Assembly (NCBI GenBank): GCA_945643635.1
Contig: CALZFC010000113.1
Span: 249,001-313,000, forward strand
From: Allodiplogaster sudhausi
Taxonomy: Eukaryota; Nematoda; Chromadorea; Rhabditida; Diplogasteridae
DNA length: 64,000 bases
Reading direction: 5' to 3'
Shown here: positions 12,317 through 24,165 of the stretch, piece by piece
Layout of the letters: the number at the start of each line of letters is the position of its first letter
Position numbering within the stretch: position 1 is the first letter of the stretch
Position numbers and translations under genes: made by a program
Notes under the pieces: generated by a model
What the model saw: only the letters and a program-made list of their open reading frames with translations
Database searches by the model: none
What the model was told of the DNA's origin: nothing

Positions 12317-13280
12317 ATGTCTCGTTGGACGACGGGCGCTGTCTGTCTTCTCGTTATTCTTCTCGCAGCCGATGCCGTGCCGAGAAATCGCCGAAGCCGT
12401 TCGCTTTTTGATTCTTTTCGAGTTAAAAACAAGTATTTTTTTAAAAATTATATACCTGTTTCTAGAAACCATACGAAGTAAACTCCTTCATTTCAGTGCA
12501 CGATGAAGTGACTGAACCATCGCATGAGGAACATCAACTGAGAAAGAGAAATGAGGGAGCAGAGACGGAGCAAGAGGCGGCTGAAGTTGAGCCAGCTGAG
12601 GAGGAAGAAGCAACCGACGAAGAGCCAATTGAGGACGAGGAGGATTATCCAGCTTGTGGACAGGCAACCTCTTTCTGGATTTATAATCCTGTTTGCATAC
12701 TACAACACGTACTTTAGGAAGAAGACGAGAATGTGATCAAGGAGAGGCGCCGTCGACGTCACAGTGAAGGTTCTTCCTGTTCGAATTCATATTAGTTTTA
12801 AAAATATTAACCTTTTGTCAGTTCAGGAGGAGCTCATGCAGAACACGACCACAAGCCTGAGCACACAACTGGTATCTTGATGTTTCTATATTATGAACAT
12901 TTCAAAAAAAGGTTTAATTTACTTCTGCCGGATTGAACATCTACTGTTATTTAGGCCACGAAGGTGAAGAGGCGGAAGTGAATAAACGTTCTTCGGACGA
13001 TTCCACTGACCAGGACGCGCATCCTTCGCAGGCTGTCGATGCAGCAGTTGGTAACTTCTGCTGTCCACTTCACGACTGCGATTGCATTGTCTTCATCATA
13101 TCAAGCCACTCCATTTCTCATTTCAAAGATAGCCTGCTTGTTAATTTAGGAGATCGAAGGCGGCGAGTTAAGCGAGTCTCTCGAGCCGGCAGCTCGCACC
13201 GACCACGCCAACTGATCAACAAGAACAAGGGAAACAGCCGGGCCGGCGAAGGATCAGCCGTCCCTTATGACACCAACTGA
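12317..13280 (+). CDS. Secreted acidic protein with multiple dibasic sites, candidate prohormone
   Basis: Six exons join in frame: 12317-12398, 12497-12663, 12718-12763, 12827-12871, 12955-13050 and 13150-13280. All introns but one are phase 1. The protein, about 188 residues, starts with a clear signal peptide (MSRWTTGAVCLLVILLAADA). An acidic region very rich in Glu follows, then a His-rich segment (HAEHDHKPEH) and a basic C-terminus ending SAVPYDTN. Potential prohormone-convertase sites include NRR, RKR, a run of five Arg, NKR, and RRRRVKR. This pattern fits a neuropeptide-like or other processed precursor, but I recognise no known family and there is only one Cys. The first donor (C|GTTCGC) is poor, and the second intron needs a GC donor (CAG|GCAACC). 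The reading frame through the other junctions is consistent, which supports a real gene. Confidence 0.6.
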
Positions 13281-13518
13281 TCTACTCTTCTTCCATGCTG
13301 TCTAAACATAACCCGGGCCCTCCAACCGGTCGACGCTTCCATTTCCAATCTAACCATGTCTCACACCCTACACATCAATCCAGTCAACCCTGTATATCGA
13401 CCCGACATCAGATGTTTCCTTTATACTTTAAAGGCATGCTCCATTTGCATCATACTACGCACAATGTGTGTATAAATTATATGAAAAGTTCCAGACACCA
13501 AGTGAGGTTCTCAGACTA

Positions 13519-15704
13519 TTATCCCTGCTTGGAGGCGAGACCGGTCTTGTAGACTCGCTCGGGTTCATTGAGGATGACCCGGTCGATGACTTCTTTGCCT
13601 TGCATGAAACAATGATCCTGGTTCGACACTTCATACTTCCATCCACCGAATCGGCCACGAGAGTAGATCGATTGTTTCTCCAGTTCTCGGTGGGCGCGTA
13701 CCAGTTGGATGTCTCTCTGCAAGAGCATATCACTCAAAGAGCATCCACAATCAGATCATCGGAATGAAGAGCCATTGAAATTCAGAGTTTATATGGCAGA
13801 ACTGACCTCAACATTGGGAATGGGATATCCGTAAGGTAGAGTGGTCGACCAGACAGATTCAATGGCTTCACGATTGATCATCGTCTTGTAGACGAGTCCA
13901 TTGACTGCCTGCTCTGTTACTTGCTCTTCTGTGTCCTGCCAAAGATTATTTCCATGTTTTCTGAGGAGAAATGACGATGATGAAATGCCCGTTCTCTACA
14001 CTGACGGTGTCATCGATGGGTCGTGAGCACTCGCACATCACAGACCAGTACTTGCTGCTGTCGGGTGTCATCTCCCCATAGCGTGAGAGAATCGTGACAC
14101 GGAAGAAGGGAACGTTCTTGTCGGGGAAATACAGCCACGTGAACTTCTCCAGGAACGAAGTCATAGGCTTGCGAAGGCCCACGCCAACGATGAATACCTG
14201 TGTAGATGGCCAGTTTTCAGGGAATAAATACAATTCAACAGAATTCATATAGGGTTGATTGAATGAGAAGGCAAACAAATTGTCTCACTTTATTATGCAT
14301 GAGACTGAGTGGAGCTGTGAGACGAGTGTGGTTGATGAGAATGTCGATGGGGCCGGTTGAGAGAAGAACATCATAAGATGTCGACTTCTGTTCTCCATTC
14401 TCTTCGTAGACAACTCTCTTTTGCTGGGCATCAACGCCGATAACCTAAAAAAAAAGAAGGTCAAAGCTAGCACTGGAATTTCAGATCGTAATAGCATACG
14501 TGAGGCAGAATTAAAATCTCCAGGCACTGACATTGCAGTTGTATTTGACCCAGGACTGTGGCAGCTTGCGAACCATCGAGTTCCATACGTTTCCGGTGCC
14601 GCCATACTTGGGGAAGCAGAAGCTCGAGTTTGGTCCCCAGCCAAAATCAGCGCTCTAAAAAATACGGTATAAAATAAAAGAAATTCCAAATAAAAACAAC
14701 TAAATTAGACTGGTATTTCCTTTTAACTTTGTATACGAAAGTAAAGAAATGAGAGAAATGAGGACCTTGAGCTCGTCCTTCGAAAGTGCGCACAACTCCT
14801 CGAGCTTTTCCTGAGGCAGCTTGGCGACCCGCGTGCCGACCCAATTGGGGGACATCTTCTGGGGCGAGACCGTCCACACCTTCTTGGTGTACGGGCCAAA
14901 GAATCGATCGAGAATGGTCGGTCCAAAGTGCTGCAGAACCCAATCTTCGAAGTTGGTGGGAGTCTCTTGCGGCTGGCCAGCCTGCAGCAGTACTTATGGT
15001 TAGATATTCACCTTCAGCAGTCATCGTCAAAGCACAAATTGAAAATTGTTTCAAATAGTCCAAACACATTCAAGCACGTTCACCTGAGCCATATACAAAT
15101 TTTAAAGCAAACGTTAAACAAACCTTCTGGTAGCGCTCCTTGAGGTCCTTGAGCGCCGCGTTCTTAATGTGGTCAGGGAAAAGTGGAACTGCGAACTGAG
15201 CTGGGTAAGGGACGAGCTCAATGCCTTCCTTCTTGTAGATGTAATTCATATCTACCTGAAAACAATCTCTAGCGATTTTCCGTGGAAACGACATACGAGA
15301 ACAAATATTTTTTATGTTTGCAACGAGGAAAGAAAGGCAGATGGCAAATACAAACCATGCAGTTCCGTTCGAGAGTGTTCCACTCGTCGACCGCCCATTG
15401 AGTTGCCTTCTCGTAGTACGGGAAGTTGTGATTGAAAGTGATGTGTCCACCCATGTCCCATAGAAATCCCTTGTCATCTTTCACCGTCCCGGAGAGACCG
15501 CCAGCGACCGACTCCTGTATCAATTTATATTATTCTTTTATTTATAGCGATCGAAGTGTTCATTGTATGCAAATAAAAACGAACTCGCTCCAAGATGGTG
15601 ATCTCGACGTCTTTAGCCGCGGCGTTTCCTTCATTCTGTAGTTCATGGAGTCGAAAAGCGGCCCCGAGGCCCGTGGGCGCAGCTCCGATCACAACAATCT
15701 TCAT
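13519..15704 (-). CDS. glf-1: UDP-galactopyranose mutase
   Basis: This flavoenzyme interconverts UDP-galactopyranose and UDP-galactofuranose, the donor for galactofuranose-containing glycans. Exons in order: 15704-15585, 15514-15356, 15255-15124, 14981-14766, 14654-14532, 14444-14289, 14197 to about 13975, about 13938-13810, and about 13719-13519. Residues 1-16 (MKIVVIGAAPTGLGAA) form the Rossmann FAD-binding GxGxxG-type motif. They are followed by AGGLSGT and the family-typical GFLWDMGGHITFNH. Other eukaryotic family landmarks are EDWVLQHFGP, KKVWTVSP, PKYGGTGN, and near the end GRFGGWKYEV, then NQDHCFMQG. The length, about 480-500 residues, is normal. The start could be eight codons further upstream, but an AG acceptor (ATTATAG) seven bases before the chosen ATG favours 15704 and suggests trans-splicing. 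The exact end of exon 7 is uncertain. Confidence 0.93.
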
Positions 15705-15728
15705 GCCACACCTATAATTGTTTTTCAT

Positions 15729-16515
15729 TCATTTTTTAAAATAATGAAATCTAGTCTGAATTTTTAGTCTAGGAGATCTATTGTCGATCGAAAAAGAGCA
15801 GAGCTAAGAGTGAGAGGTGAGGATCTGAGTGGCGCGGGAATGCTAGTTTCCTTTAGTCCGGCCTAGATTATCTTCATCTTTCTCTCATGTCCTGTCTTTC
15901 TCGAGCTCTCTCTTCTTCATCTCTTGTCTTTCTCCCTCTTCCACTCCTTCCTAATCTTTGCGACATGGCTGTCGTTGCACACGCTTCAGGCGAACCCGTG
16001 GCCAAAAGCAAGGGCGACAATGGATCAGGCAATATGATGAAGAGAGGGAGAGAGTCAGAGAGAGAAAGACAGCGAGGATGAAAGAGAAAATGTGCGCGAG
16101 AGATCGAGATAGAACAGGACTGAATGCGACTGAGGAGAGAGAGCCTCCTGCAGGGAAAGTGAGAGGGGACAGAGCTGGACATTAGCAAGTTCGGTTCTGG
16201 CGCTGCTCAATGGACTCGATTCGTTGCCAGCCTACACTTGGCCTCGCGAGTGCCAAGTTTATCGAGAGAATGACGTAGATTGTGAATTGTGTGCGAAAGG
16301 GTAGGCAGAAAAACAAGGTCTTTCATAGTTATCGAAGATATTTATTTAATTGAAATAAAACCAATTGTACAACAGACAACTAAAAGCAAACAAATCGTGA
16401 TACTCTTATGGATGCTTTCTCTTGTTGTGTGTTGTCAACAATATTCATGTTTCTTTACAGATATAACATCTGGAACATTTTATGTCACTTGAATCAGAAA
16501 CGACATATAGTAAAA
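15729..16515. other. Intergenic, nothing supported
   Basis: The promoter side of the mutase gene and the 3' flank of the first desaturase. It contains CT- and GA-rich stretches near 15880-15940 and 16035-16130 and no convincing coding exon. Confidence 0.5.
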
Positions 16516-18218
16516 TCATTCCCCATGTTTTGTCTTCTGGCGAGAGATGACGTCATTCGAGATCAACTTCAGATCGTATGCCTGGCCGAAGAAGGCGCAC
16601 AAGTCGATGAGACCACGAGTCCAATTCTCCGTGACTGGAAACTCGGACGCGCGATAATCCTGAACGGCCATTCAAAATGGATTGTTTTCGCGAAATGGAA
16701 TCCGTTGATTTCTCGGACTTTTTTCCCATTACAAAAAGAAAAACACTTGTTCCTTTCGTCCTCTTCCTTTTCATTTTTATCGCTAATCTGATTCAAAGGG
16801 TTGCGAAAATTTTTATGACCTAGCAATGAGGACCTATTGTCATTTGGGTGCAACGATTGTGTGCAACAAGGAATGCCTTCAAATATAAATACTGTAATTT
16901 TTGTAGAAATTAAACTACCAAAATATGAGTAGAAAAGGTAGAAAGAAACAAGTATAAAGAAATATGCCTGAGGGAAAGTGTGATGGAAGTTGTGGCCGCC
17001 CTCTCCTGCCGCTTGAATGTTTGTCCAAACAGATTGAACGGGAGAAATGTTCTTGTCGTACGGCTTGTAGCCGAACTTGTGAGCGGCAGAATTGATCAGC
17101 CTGGAGAGTTGAACACATTATGGCCTTGTTGTAGTGAGTGAACAGGCGGAGGAAGCGTAAAAGGGATGAGAATGGAACAACTAAAAGTCGATGCAGGTAA
17201 TGGCAAGGTGGGAAAATAAAGTCTGCTTGGAACAAAAGAGAAACAAACCATGTGCTGTGAAGACTGAAAGCATAGCGGAAGATAGATGCAACGTAGAAGG
17301 CTATGAAAGGAGACTCTTGCCAGAAATAGACGGGAACTACTGCAGGCAGGAGGAAGCAGAAGATCAGGCCCAACGGCAAGAAAAATCTGAAGAATACTAT
17401 TACCTTTGTTTTATTCTAAATGTTCAAGAAAACCTTCGCTGAAAGGTGAGGACGGGATCATCGAAGAGGTCGGAGAGATCGATCTTAGCGCCCATCTCCT
17501 TGAGCTTCGGATGCTTCCTGACGAGGAGCCAGCCGACGTGCGAGAAGAAGAAGCCTCTCTTCGCGTTGTGCGGATCCGCGTCCGTGTCCGTCCACTTGTG
17601 GTGGCAGCGGTGGTCGCGCGCCCACTCGATCACGTCGTTCTGGCAATAGCATATTTTACAAAGTTAAACACAATAATTCCTTCATTGAACCGTTCTGCAA
17701 AAATATGAAATGCTTCTGTAATAACCTGGAAGGCGACTGTGTCTGCAAGCATGAGCAGAATACGCGTAGGCAGTCGTGCCTTGTATGATTTATGAGACCA
17801 AAGCCGATGTGCCCCCGCAGTCACTCCCATTATTCCAGCAAAGTGGAGAAAGATTGCTGATAATAAAGCATCAATATATGCCAAATCAAAAGACCGATCA
17901 ATACTCCATATAAAATTTAAGTAGCAATTGTTGTAGTAACTCCAAGCGCAGGTTGCCCATTTGGCCTCAAACAGAAACTGGTAGACGCCCAGGCAAGCAG
18001 CGAGATGCAACACAGAATAGATAGCGACATTCTTCCAAACGATGACTACTTCTCGCGTCTCCTTCAATGTTGATATGCATTTATAATGCACCGAGAGTGA
18101 ACTCTGTTACCGTCTTCGACATTTCCTCCAGCTTCTCCATCGTCGATAAATCAGCAGTTAGAAATTGCTGATCCACCGAACGAATTTGCGACGCCATGCT
18201 GTTGGCTGCCAGAGGCAT
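16516..18218 (-). CDS. Delta-9 acyl-CoA desaturase, copy 1
   Basis: An endoplasmic-reticulum membrane enzyme that introduces the delta-9 double bond into stearoyl- or palmitoyl-CoA (nematode FAT-5/6/7 family, vertebrate SCD). Exons run from 18218-18111, then about 18062-17937, 17856-17732, 17641-17443, 17385-17253, 17100-16974, and about 16655-16516. The three histidine boxes are present: HRLWSH, HRCHHK and GGHNFHHTFP. The last has Gly where most members have Phe or Tyr before His. Hydrophobic segments lie between boxes one and two and after box two (LGLIFCFLLPAVVPVYFW). The protein ends RQKTKHGE. The donor after FHHTFPQ is GC (CAG|GCATAT); the family continues directly with DYR, which fixes this junction by homology. 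An AG lies one base before the ATG, a likely trans-splice site. A tandem paralogue is at 20523-22603. Confidence 0.93.
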
Positions 18219-18706
18219 TCTGCACTCGAATCGGAGGGGATGATGTGTACTGTCTTGCAGAAAATGCTCATTCTCTTTTTAAACTGTCTCCCTGATGCGA
18301 TGGCCCGTGAGTGAATAACTTGGCGGTGGTGTGATTCTGACTCAACACGAAAGCATACGTGTCTTTTTTTTCTCAAATTCTTTGTCTGTGTTGTGTTGCA
18401 GACCACGCAAAGCGTTCTCCAGACATACAGACTAGCTGCACTCAGCATCGTTTTCTGTCTCTTCCGGCTTTCTTTTATTACGGTAATAATATGTTTTGTC
18501 ATCAAAAAATGTCAATAGATCTGCTCACAAAGAAGGAAATACGATCATAGGGTTCATTTTGTCGTATTCAGTAACATCTTTGGTATAGTTTAGCAGAGCT
18601 GTTACGAAGTTGTGCGGGGACTATGTCTTGGAGAAAGAGAGAGACATAGAAAGAATGAAGTATGTAGTTTAGAGAATTATGTAGTTTAAAGAAGAGCCTG
18701 TTTCAA

Positions 18707-19786
18707 TCCTGCGGGTGCTCTGATACTGGTTTTATCCGATCGCTGAGCAAATAGCTCCCCATCATTGGCTCTGCCGGAACATTCTTGCCCTCTGAATTTA
18801 GCGCGGTGTCTGCAGCTTCCAGGCATCTGTCGAGCCTTGAACCGAGCATCTGTTGCGAAAGGTTAGCTTAGTAGCTCAGCATCAGGCAGCCAGCGAAGTG
18901 AGTTCCTCGGGTGAATCCAAATTAAAAAAAAAATTAATCATTGATCTTCCTTCAGCCAGCTTTTTCCCCGCTCATTTTCTTATTTCTCCAACAAGTCTGA
19001 AGGGAAACCCTTCTCCATGCCTTCGTTACTCTCTGCGAAGACGTCAAGGCTGCCTTTCAGTCTGAAGCTTCTTCCATCAATTCTCTTTCCTCAAATGTCT
19101 CCGAATTGTTTCCATCTAACAAGTCACATGTCGAAACAGTCAATAGATTCATATTGTCTCCTCTGTCTCTTTCATCATACTCTCTCCACTCCTAGCAGTA
19201 TCTGCCTGTCTCGCGCCCTCGATACTCTCGCATTGCCGAGTTTTCTCCACAGCCTGCTCTCGCGAACTCTCCTCCTTCCATTTAGCATCCGTGAGATATT
19301 GGAGGAGAAATCTTCAAAGAGAGCTTCACTAAACGCGTTTAAATGACTCGGCAATATAAGCGATTAATATGAGAATTGTCTCTGGGACAACGCAAGCCTC
19401 CCAGCACGATCTTTGAATCGCCGCACTGCGGAGCGGAGAGATCTCCACGCTCCGCCACAGAGAAAACCTTGCCGAGGAACATCAACATAAAGGTCCCCAA
19501 GAACTCGCTGCGAAAGTGTTTCCTCTTCATCACTCGAGCGAAGATGCACGTGGATGCCTCCGCCAATCCTTGCGCCTTCTGGCGCCGCGACCTGACTCTT
19601 GAGCAACTGGCACAGGAGACGGCCTCACGCAAGAAGGCCGGCCGACGGAACGCAGAGAGCAATGAGTTGCGGTTTGTTCTAAGGGATGGAAAGTGGTTAA
19701 GCTCCCTGTCCACGTCTTCTTCATCCTCGCTCCCTAGCTAACCAAGAAAATGCCGCCTCAAGCGGCCGTAGAGTTTCTGATGCTCG

Positions 19787-19840
<54 letters not shown>

Positions 19841-20260
19841 CCAAAACCTTTGTGAGCAGTAACGAAGCAGGCCAGCATCCTAGGCTTGAGGAGAGAGCTC
19901 ATCCCCCGAGAACTCTCTATTGAATGCACCGACACTTCTACCACCGCTTTGCATGGTCGTGGCAGGACGCAGCCGAATTCTCACCAAGGCGCTCGTGAGG
20001 AAGCTCCGGTCGCTCTCTGGCGTCACTCGTTCCAGCGTACGCATTCAGAAATCGACGCACAAAACACACTGCTAGGATGACAAGGAAGAGGACGACGCCT
20101 AGCAAGCCGATTCCAAGTGGACACTTTACTCGTCCTTCTAGCGACAGATCAGTCAGCTGCCCCCTCCTCTGTCGCGCCTTCCTCGCCCTCTGCTGCGCCC
20201 CACCCCGGAATCACAGGATAACATTGGGAATCTTATTTTTACAACATAGCCAGAAATGGT
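18707..20260 (-). CDS. Tentative single-pass membrane protein, Arg-rich cytoplasmic side
   Basis: A chain of plausible exons on the minus strand. About 20190-20000 contains a hydrophobic segment (GIGLLGVVLFLVILAVCFV) followed by RR and a hydrophilic stretch, ending at a strong donor (G|GTGAGAAT). Short exons follow near 19925-19858 and 19775-19745, with a GA microsatellite in the intron between them. A longer Arg-rich exon spans about 19696-19455. There are then basic segments near 19310-19180 and a last exon beginning MLGSRLDRCLEAAD and ending at 18707. No family was recognised. Exon choice is uncertain, and part of this may be intron sequence read as protein. The hydrophobic segment with flanking Arg residues and the good donor are the best evidence. 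Confidence 0.3.
19789..19836. repeat. (CT)n microsatellite
   Basis: About 48 bp of CT dinucleotides, in a probable intron of the tentative minus-strand gene. Confidence 0.95.
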
Positions 20261-20522
20261 ATAGAGCTGTTCTGTTACTGTTCCTGCCTGAACACGTAGC
20301 CGCCATCATAGAAATATTCGGTGTCTTCTTCGTGCTTCTGGAAAGCGTTATCAAAAACGCTACATTTATGGCCATTTTAGGCATTTCGTACTTGAACAAT
20401 ATACGATTGGGTAATTTCTCTACATAGCTTGTGTGTTTTAACAATATTCACGTTTTTTCCAAATGCGAAATCTCGATACATTTTTATGCCATTTGAGGCA
20501 AAACAAAAGTAAATTGAATGGC

Positions 20523-22603
20523 TCATTCCCCATGTTTCGCCTTCTGGCGAGAGATGACGCCATTCGAGATCATCTTCAGATCGTATGCCTGGCCGAAGAA
20601 GGCGCACAAGTCGATGAGACCACGAGTCCAGTTCTCCGTGACTGGAAACTCGGACGCGCGGTAATCCTGAACAGCCATTCAAAATGGATTGTTTTCGCGA
20701 AATAGAATCAGTTGATAACACTTTTTTTTCCTATTCAGGACACTTGTTCTTTTCTTCCTCTTACTTTTTATCGCTAATCACTGATTCAGAGGGTTGCGAT
20801 TATTTTTATGACCTTGCAATGTAGAACTATTGTGACTTAGCTGCAACGATTGTGTGCAACAAGGAACGCCTATCAAGGACATTTACCTTGACTAATATTT
20901 ACCAAGGTTCGAATATAAATACTGTGTTTTTGTTTACCTAAATTTGAGAAGTAAAGAGGAAAGAAATAAGTATAAATAAAGATGCCTGGGGGAAAGTGTG
21001 GTGGAAGTTGTGGCCGCCCTCTCCTGCCGCTTGAATGTTTGTCCAAACAGATTGAACGGAAGAAATGTTCTTGTCATACGGCTTGTAGCCGAACTTGTGA
21101 GCGGCAGAATTGATCAGCCTGGAGAGTTGAACACATTATGGCCTTGTTGTAGTGAATAGGAAGAGTATAAGAGAATGAAATTGGGATTATGAAAAGTGGA
21201 TATTGGCAAGGCGAACAAAAAAGATAACAAACCATGTGCTGTTTAGAGTGAGCGCGTAGCGGAAGAGAGATGCAACGTAGAAGGCAATGAAAGGGGATTC
21301 TTGCCAGCAATAGACGGGAACTGCCGCCGGCAGGAGGAAGCAGAAGATCAGGCCCAACGGCAAGAAAAATCTGAAGAATAGAAATACTATTAACTTTGTC
21401 ATGCTTTCATACATTTAATTCTAAATGTTCACGAAAACCTTCGCTGAAAGGTGAGGACGGGATCATCGAAGAGGTCGGAGAGATCAATCTTAGCGCCCAT
21501 TTCCTTGAGCTTCGGATGCTTCCTGACGAGGAGCCAGCCGACGTGCGAGAAGAAGAAGCCCCTCTTCGCGTTGTGCGGATCCGCGTCCGTGTCCGTCCAC
21601 TTGTGGTGGCAGCGGTGGTCGCGCGCCCACTCGATCACATCGTTCTGAAAATCACACATCTTACAAAGCTCAAAAATATGTTCACAAAATTATCCGTTAC
21701 TCGTAACGGATATAAGGTACGAATTGCACGTAGACGTAAAGCATACTTTCACCTCCAGGGGACTTAGGGTAACCTCTATCCGTAATACTATCCGTGAAAT
21801 ATACACCTAGTACAATCTAAAGTCCCAAAAAATTTCAACAGGTAGGAGTTAACTCACATTCACAGAAGCATTTCTGGCTCAGCACGGTATTCGCACGATA
21901 AATATCGAATCGTGATATTTACTCATAGCATATCAAATCTCGCATAAATTGAAGTTGTTATACGGATATTCTGATTTTTTTTAAGATACGGAGATTCCGT
22001 TGTTTCGTATACTGATTGAGAGTCTACTTCAGTTCCGCCCACCAGGTTTACGGATTCTTTTTCTATATGTACATACTTTATTTATCTGTTTCATCAAAAG
22101 ACTCTCCTAACCTGGAATGCCACCGTGTCAGCCAGCATGAACAGAACACGCGTGGGCAGCCGTGCCTTGTATGATCTATGAGCCCAGAGTCGATGTGCAC
22201 CCGCAGTCACTCCCATTGCACCAACAAAGTGGAGGAAGATTGCTGAAAATTATAAGATCAATATTTGCAAAATCAAGACTGATCAATACTCCAAATAAAG
22301 TTAAAGTAGCAAGTGTTGTAGTAACTCCAAGCGCAGGTTGCCCATTTGGCCTCAAACAGAAACTGGTAGAAGCCCAGGCAAGCAGCGAGATGCAAGGAAG
22401 AGAAGAGAATTACATTCCTCCACACGATCACGACTTCGTGCTTCTCCTTCAATATTGATAAGCATGCAAACTAAGCAGAGAATCCAATCTATTACCTTCT
22501 TTGACATTTCCTCCAGTTCCTCCATCGTCGATAAATCAGCAGTTAGAAATTGCTCGTCTAGCGAACAAATCTGCGTCGCCGTAATATCAGCTGCCGGGGG
22601 CAT
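20523..22603 (-). CDS. Delta-9 acyl-CoA desaturase, copy 2
   Basis: A tandem paralogue of the 16516-18218 gene, with the same exon structure and the same three histidine boxes. The start is MPPAADITATQICSLDEQF and the last exon ends RQKTKHGE at 20523-20525. The exon holding HRCHHK (21650-21448) differs from copy 1 at only a few bases over about 200 bp. Intron sequences and the N-terminal residues have diverged much more. The intron between the HRLWSH and HRCHHK exons is about 450 bp, compared with about 90 bp in copy 1. The last intron again uses a GC donor (CAG|GCATCT). The ATG is preceded by TTTTTAGA, a strong acceptor one base upstream of the start, as for spliced-leader addition. It is probably a functional second desaturase; substrate preference cannot be told from sequence. 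Confidence 0.92.
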
Positions 22604-24165
22604 TCTAAAAATGATTCGAGTAGGAAAACAATTCATCGTGAAACACTCTCTTGCAGAAATGTCTTGTGATTACTGGTCGCATTCTGTTTTTATACTCTCT
22701 CCAGGATGATCTGACCTGTGAGTGAGGAACTGGAAGGTGGTCTGATTCTGTCACAACACGAAAGCATTCGTGTTCTCTTTTCTGCAGGTCTTTTGTGCTT
22801 ATTATGTGTCTTTAAGCTCCGCCCACTCAAAACCGTCTCCAGAAATGCAGACAAACGGCTGTTGGCTACTTGGTGTCAGTTCTAGCTTACTGAAAACCTC
22901 CTCTTTTTGCTTCATTTACGGCAATAACATGTTTGTCATCAAAGAATTTGAAAAATATCTGCTCATATAGAACGAAATACGATCATGTGTCCACATTGTG
23001 GCATTCAATAATTCAATGTTCTTTTTATCTGTCAACTCAGTTTGCCTAACAGTAATCCTCTCAATGATCTTTGGTGTAGTTTAGCAGAATTGTTCCGAAG
23101 TTGTGCATGGACTTTGTCCTGGAGAATAGCGAGACCGAGAGAGAGAGAGAGACCGAGAGAAGAGACACGAACTCCTGTCAATCTCTCTACAAGTTTCGGT
23201 GTGGTGGAAAGACTCTTCCAGGAAGAGTTAATAAACACAGTCAGATCAAAAGTATACAAGAAGATAGTAAAAAGAATCCTCAAGAGCACAATGTTCTTGA
23301 CTGTTGCCATTATTGCTGTTCCTACCAATGCTGATCAGTTCGAGGAGAACATCGGACCGATTCCATAAATATGGATAATTTCTTTTCCCATTCGTGCAAA
23401 ATAGCTCAGAAAAGTTGAACTCCTCATTTTCCTTGTCCGCGTCTTCGATTGCTGAGAAGTGAAAGAATCGACCTTGGCTACTCTTCGAACGTGCGAATTG
23501 CTAATGATCCGTATAGATTTACACATTCGCAGCACAATTGAACTACGGCAGGCAAGGTCACCATTGGCGTTGACATTCACAGTACGCATGAAGAAAATAT
23601 AGTTTCCGCTTAGATGTTTACATAAATATTTGACTAAAAATATGAAAGTTAGCAAGTCAAGCGCCATAAACAATTTCCTTTATATATTAACAAAGGAATC
23701 AGCTAGAATATATGATAATACGTGTAAAAAGAGCTTTTTTTTCAAACATTGAGATGAATGATTAGAAGTGGATCGAAAGTGACTTGGTCTGATAAGTAGA
23801 GAGAGGATTAGAAGAGAAGAAAGAAGAAGGACAAGACTAAGCTCCTAAGAAGGAGCAGCACTCCCCCAATATTTGCGAGAAGTCCGCGTCGGTCTCCGCT
23901 CCCTGCAGCCGCTCCGCCGTCTCTCGTAGATTCTTGCATCGCCGCTGCGAAAGCAGTCGTCCGATTCCCTCAAGGCACTTCTATTCTTCTTCTCTTTCTA
24001 TTCCTTAATTAACGCCAAATTGTCGTTTTATGTCATGTCAATGCAGCGAAAAATAAATTAGAAAATGCATTAATTTCCAATTTTCCTGTCATCTTAGATT
24101 TAATTTCAAAGGAAAGAATAGGAGCGCTCCAGACAGTGAAACAGCTCTAGAGCATTAGAAATTAA
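22604..24165. other. Intergenic, nothing firmly supported
   Basis: The upstream flank of desaturase copy 2. An open frame at 23673-23335 (-) has Lys/Arg-rich content and could belong to the downstream unresolved gene, but no splice sites or family match was found. A GA-rich run lies at about 23130-23165. Confidence 0.4.

Noticed and set aside
19339..19741. Segment SEFLGTFMLMFLGK on the minus strand resembling the first helix of an aquaporin
   Set aside because: No NPA motif or further helices follow, and the upstream sequence is Arg-rich. It was kept only as part of a tentative unknown gene.
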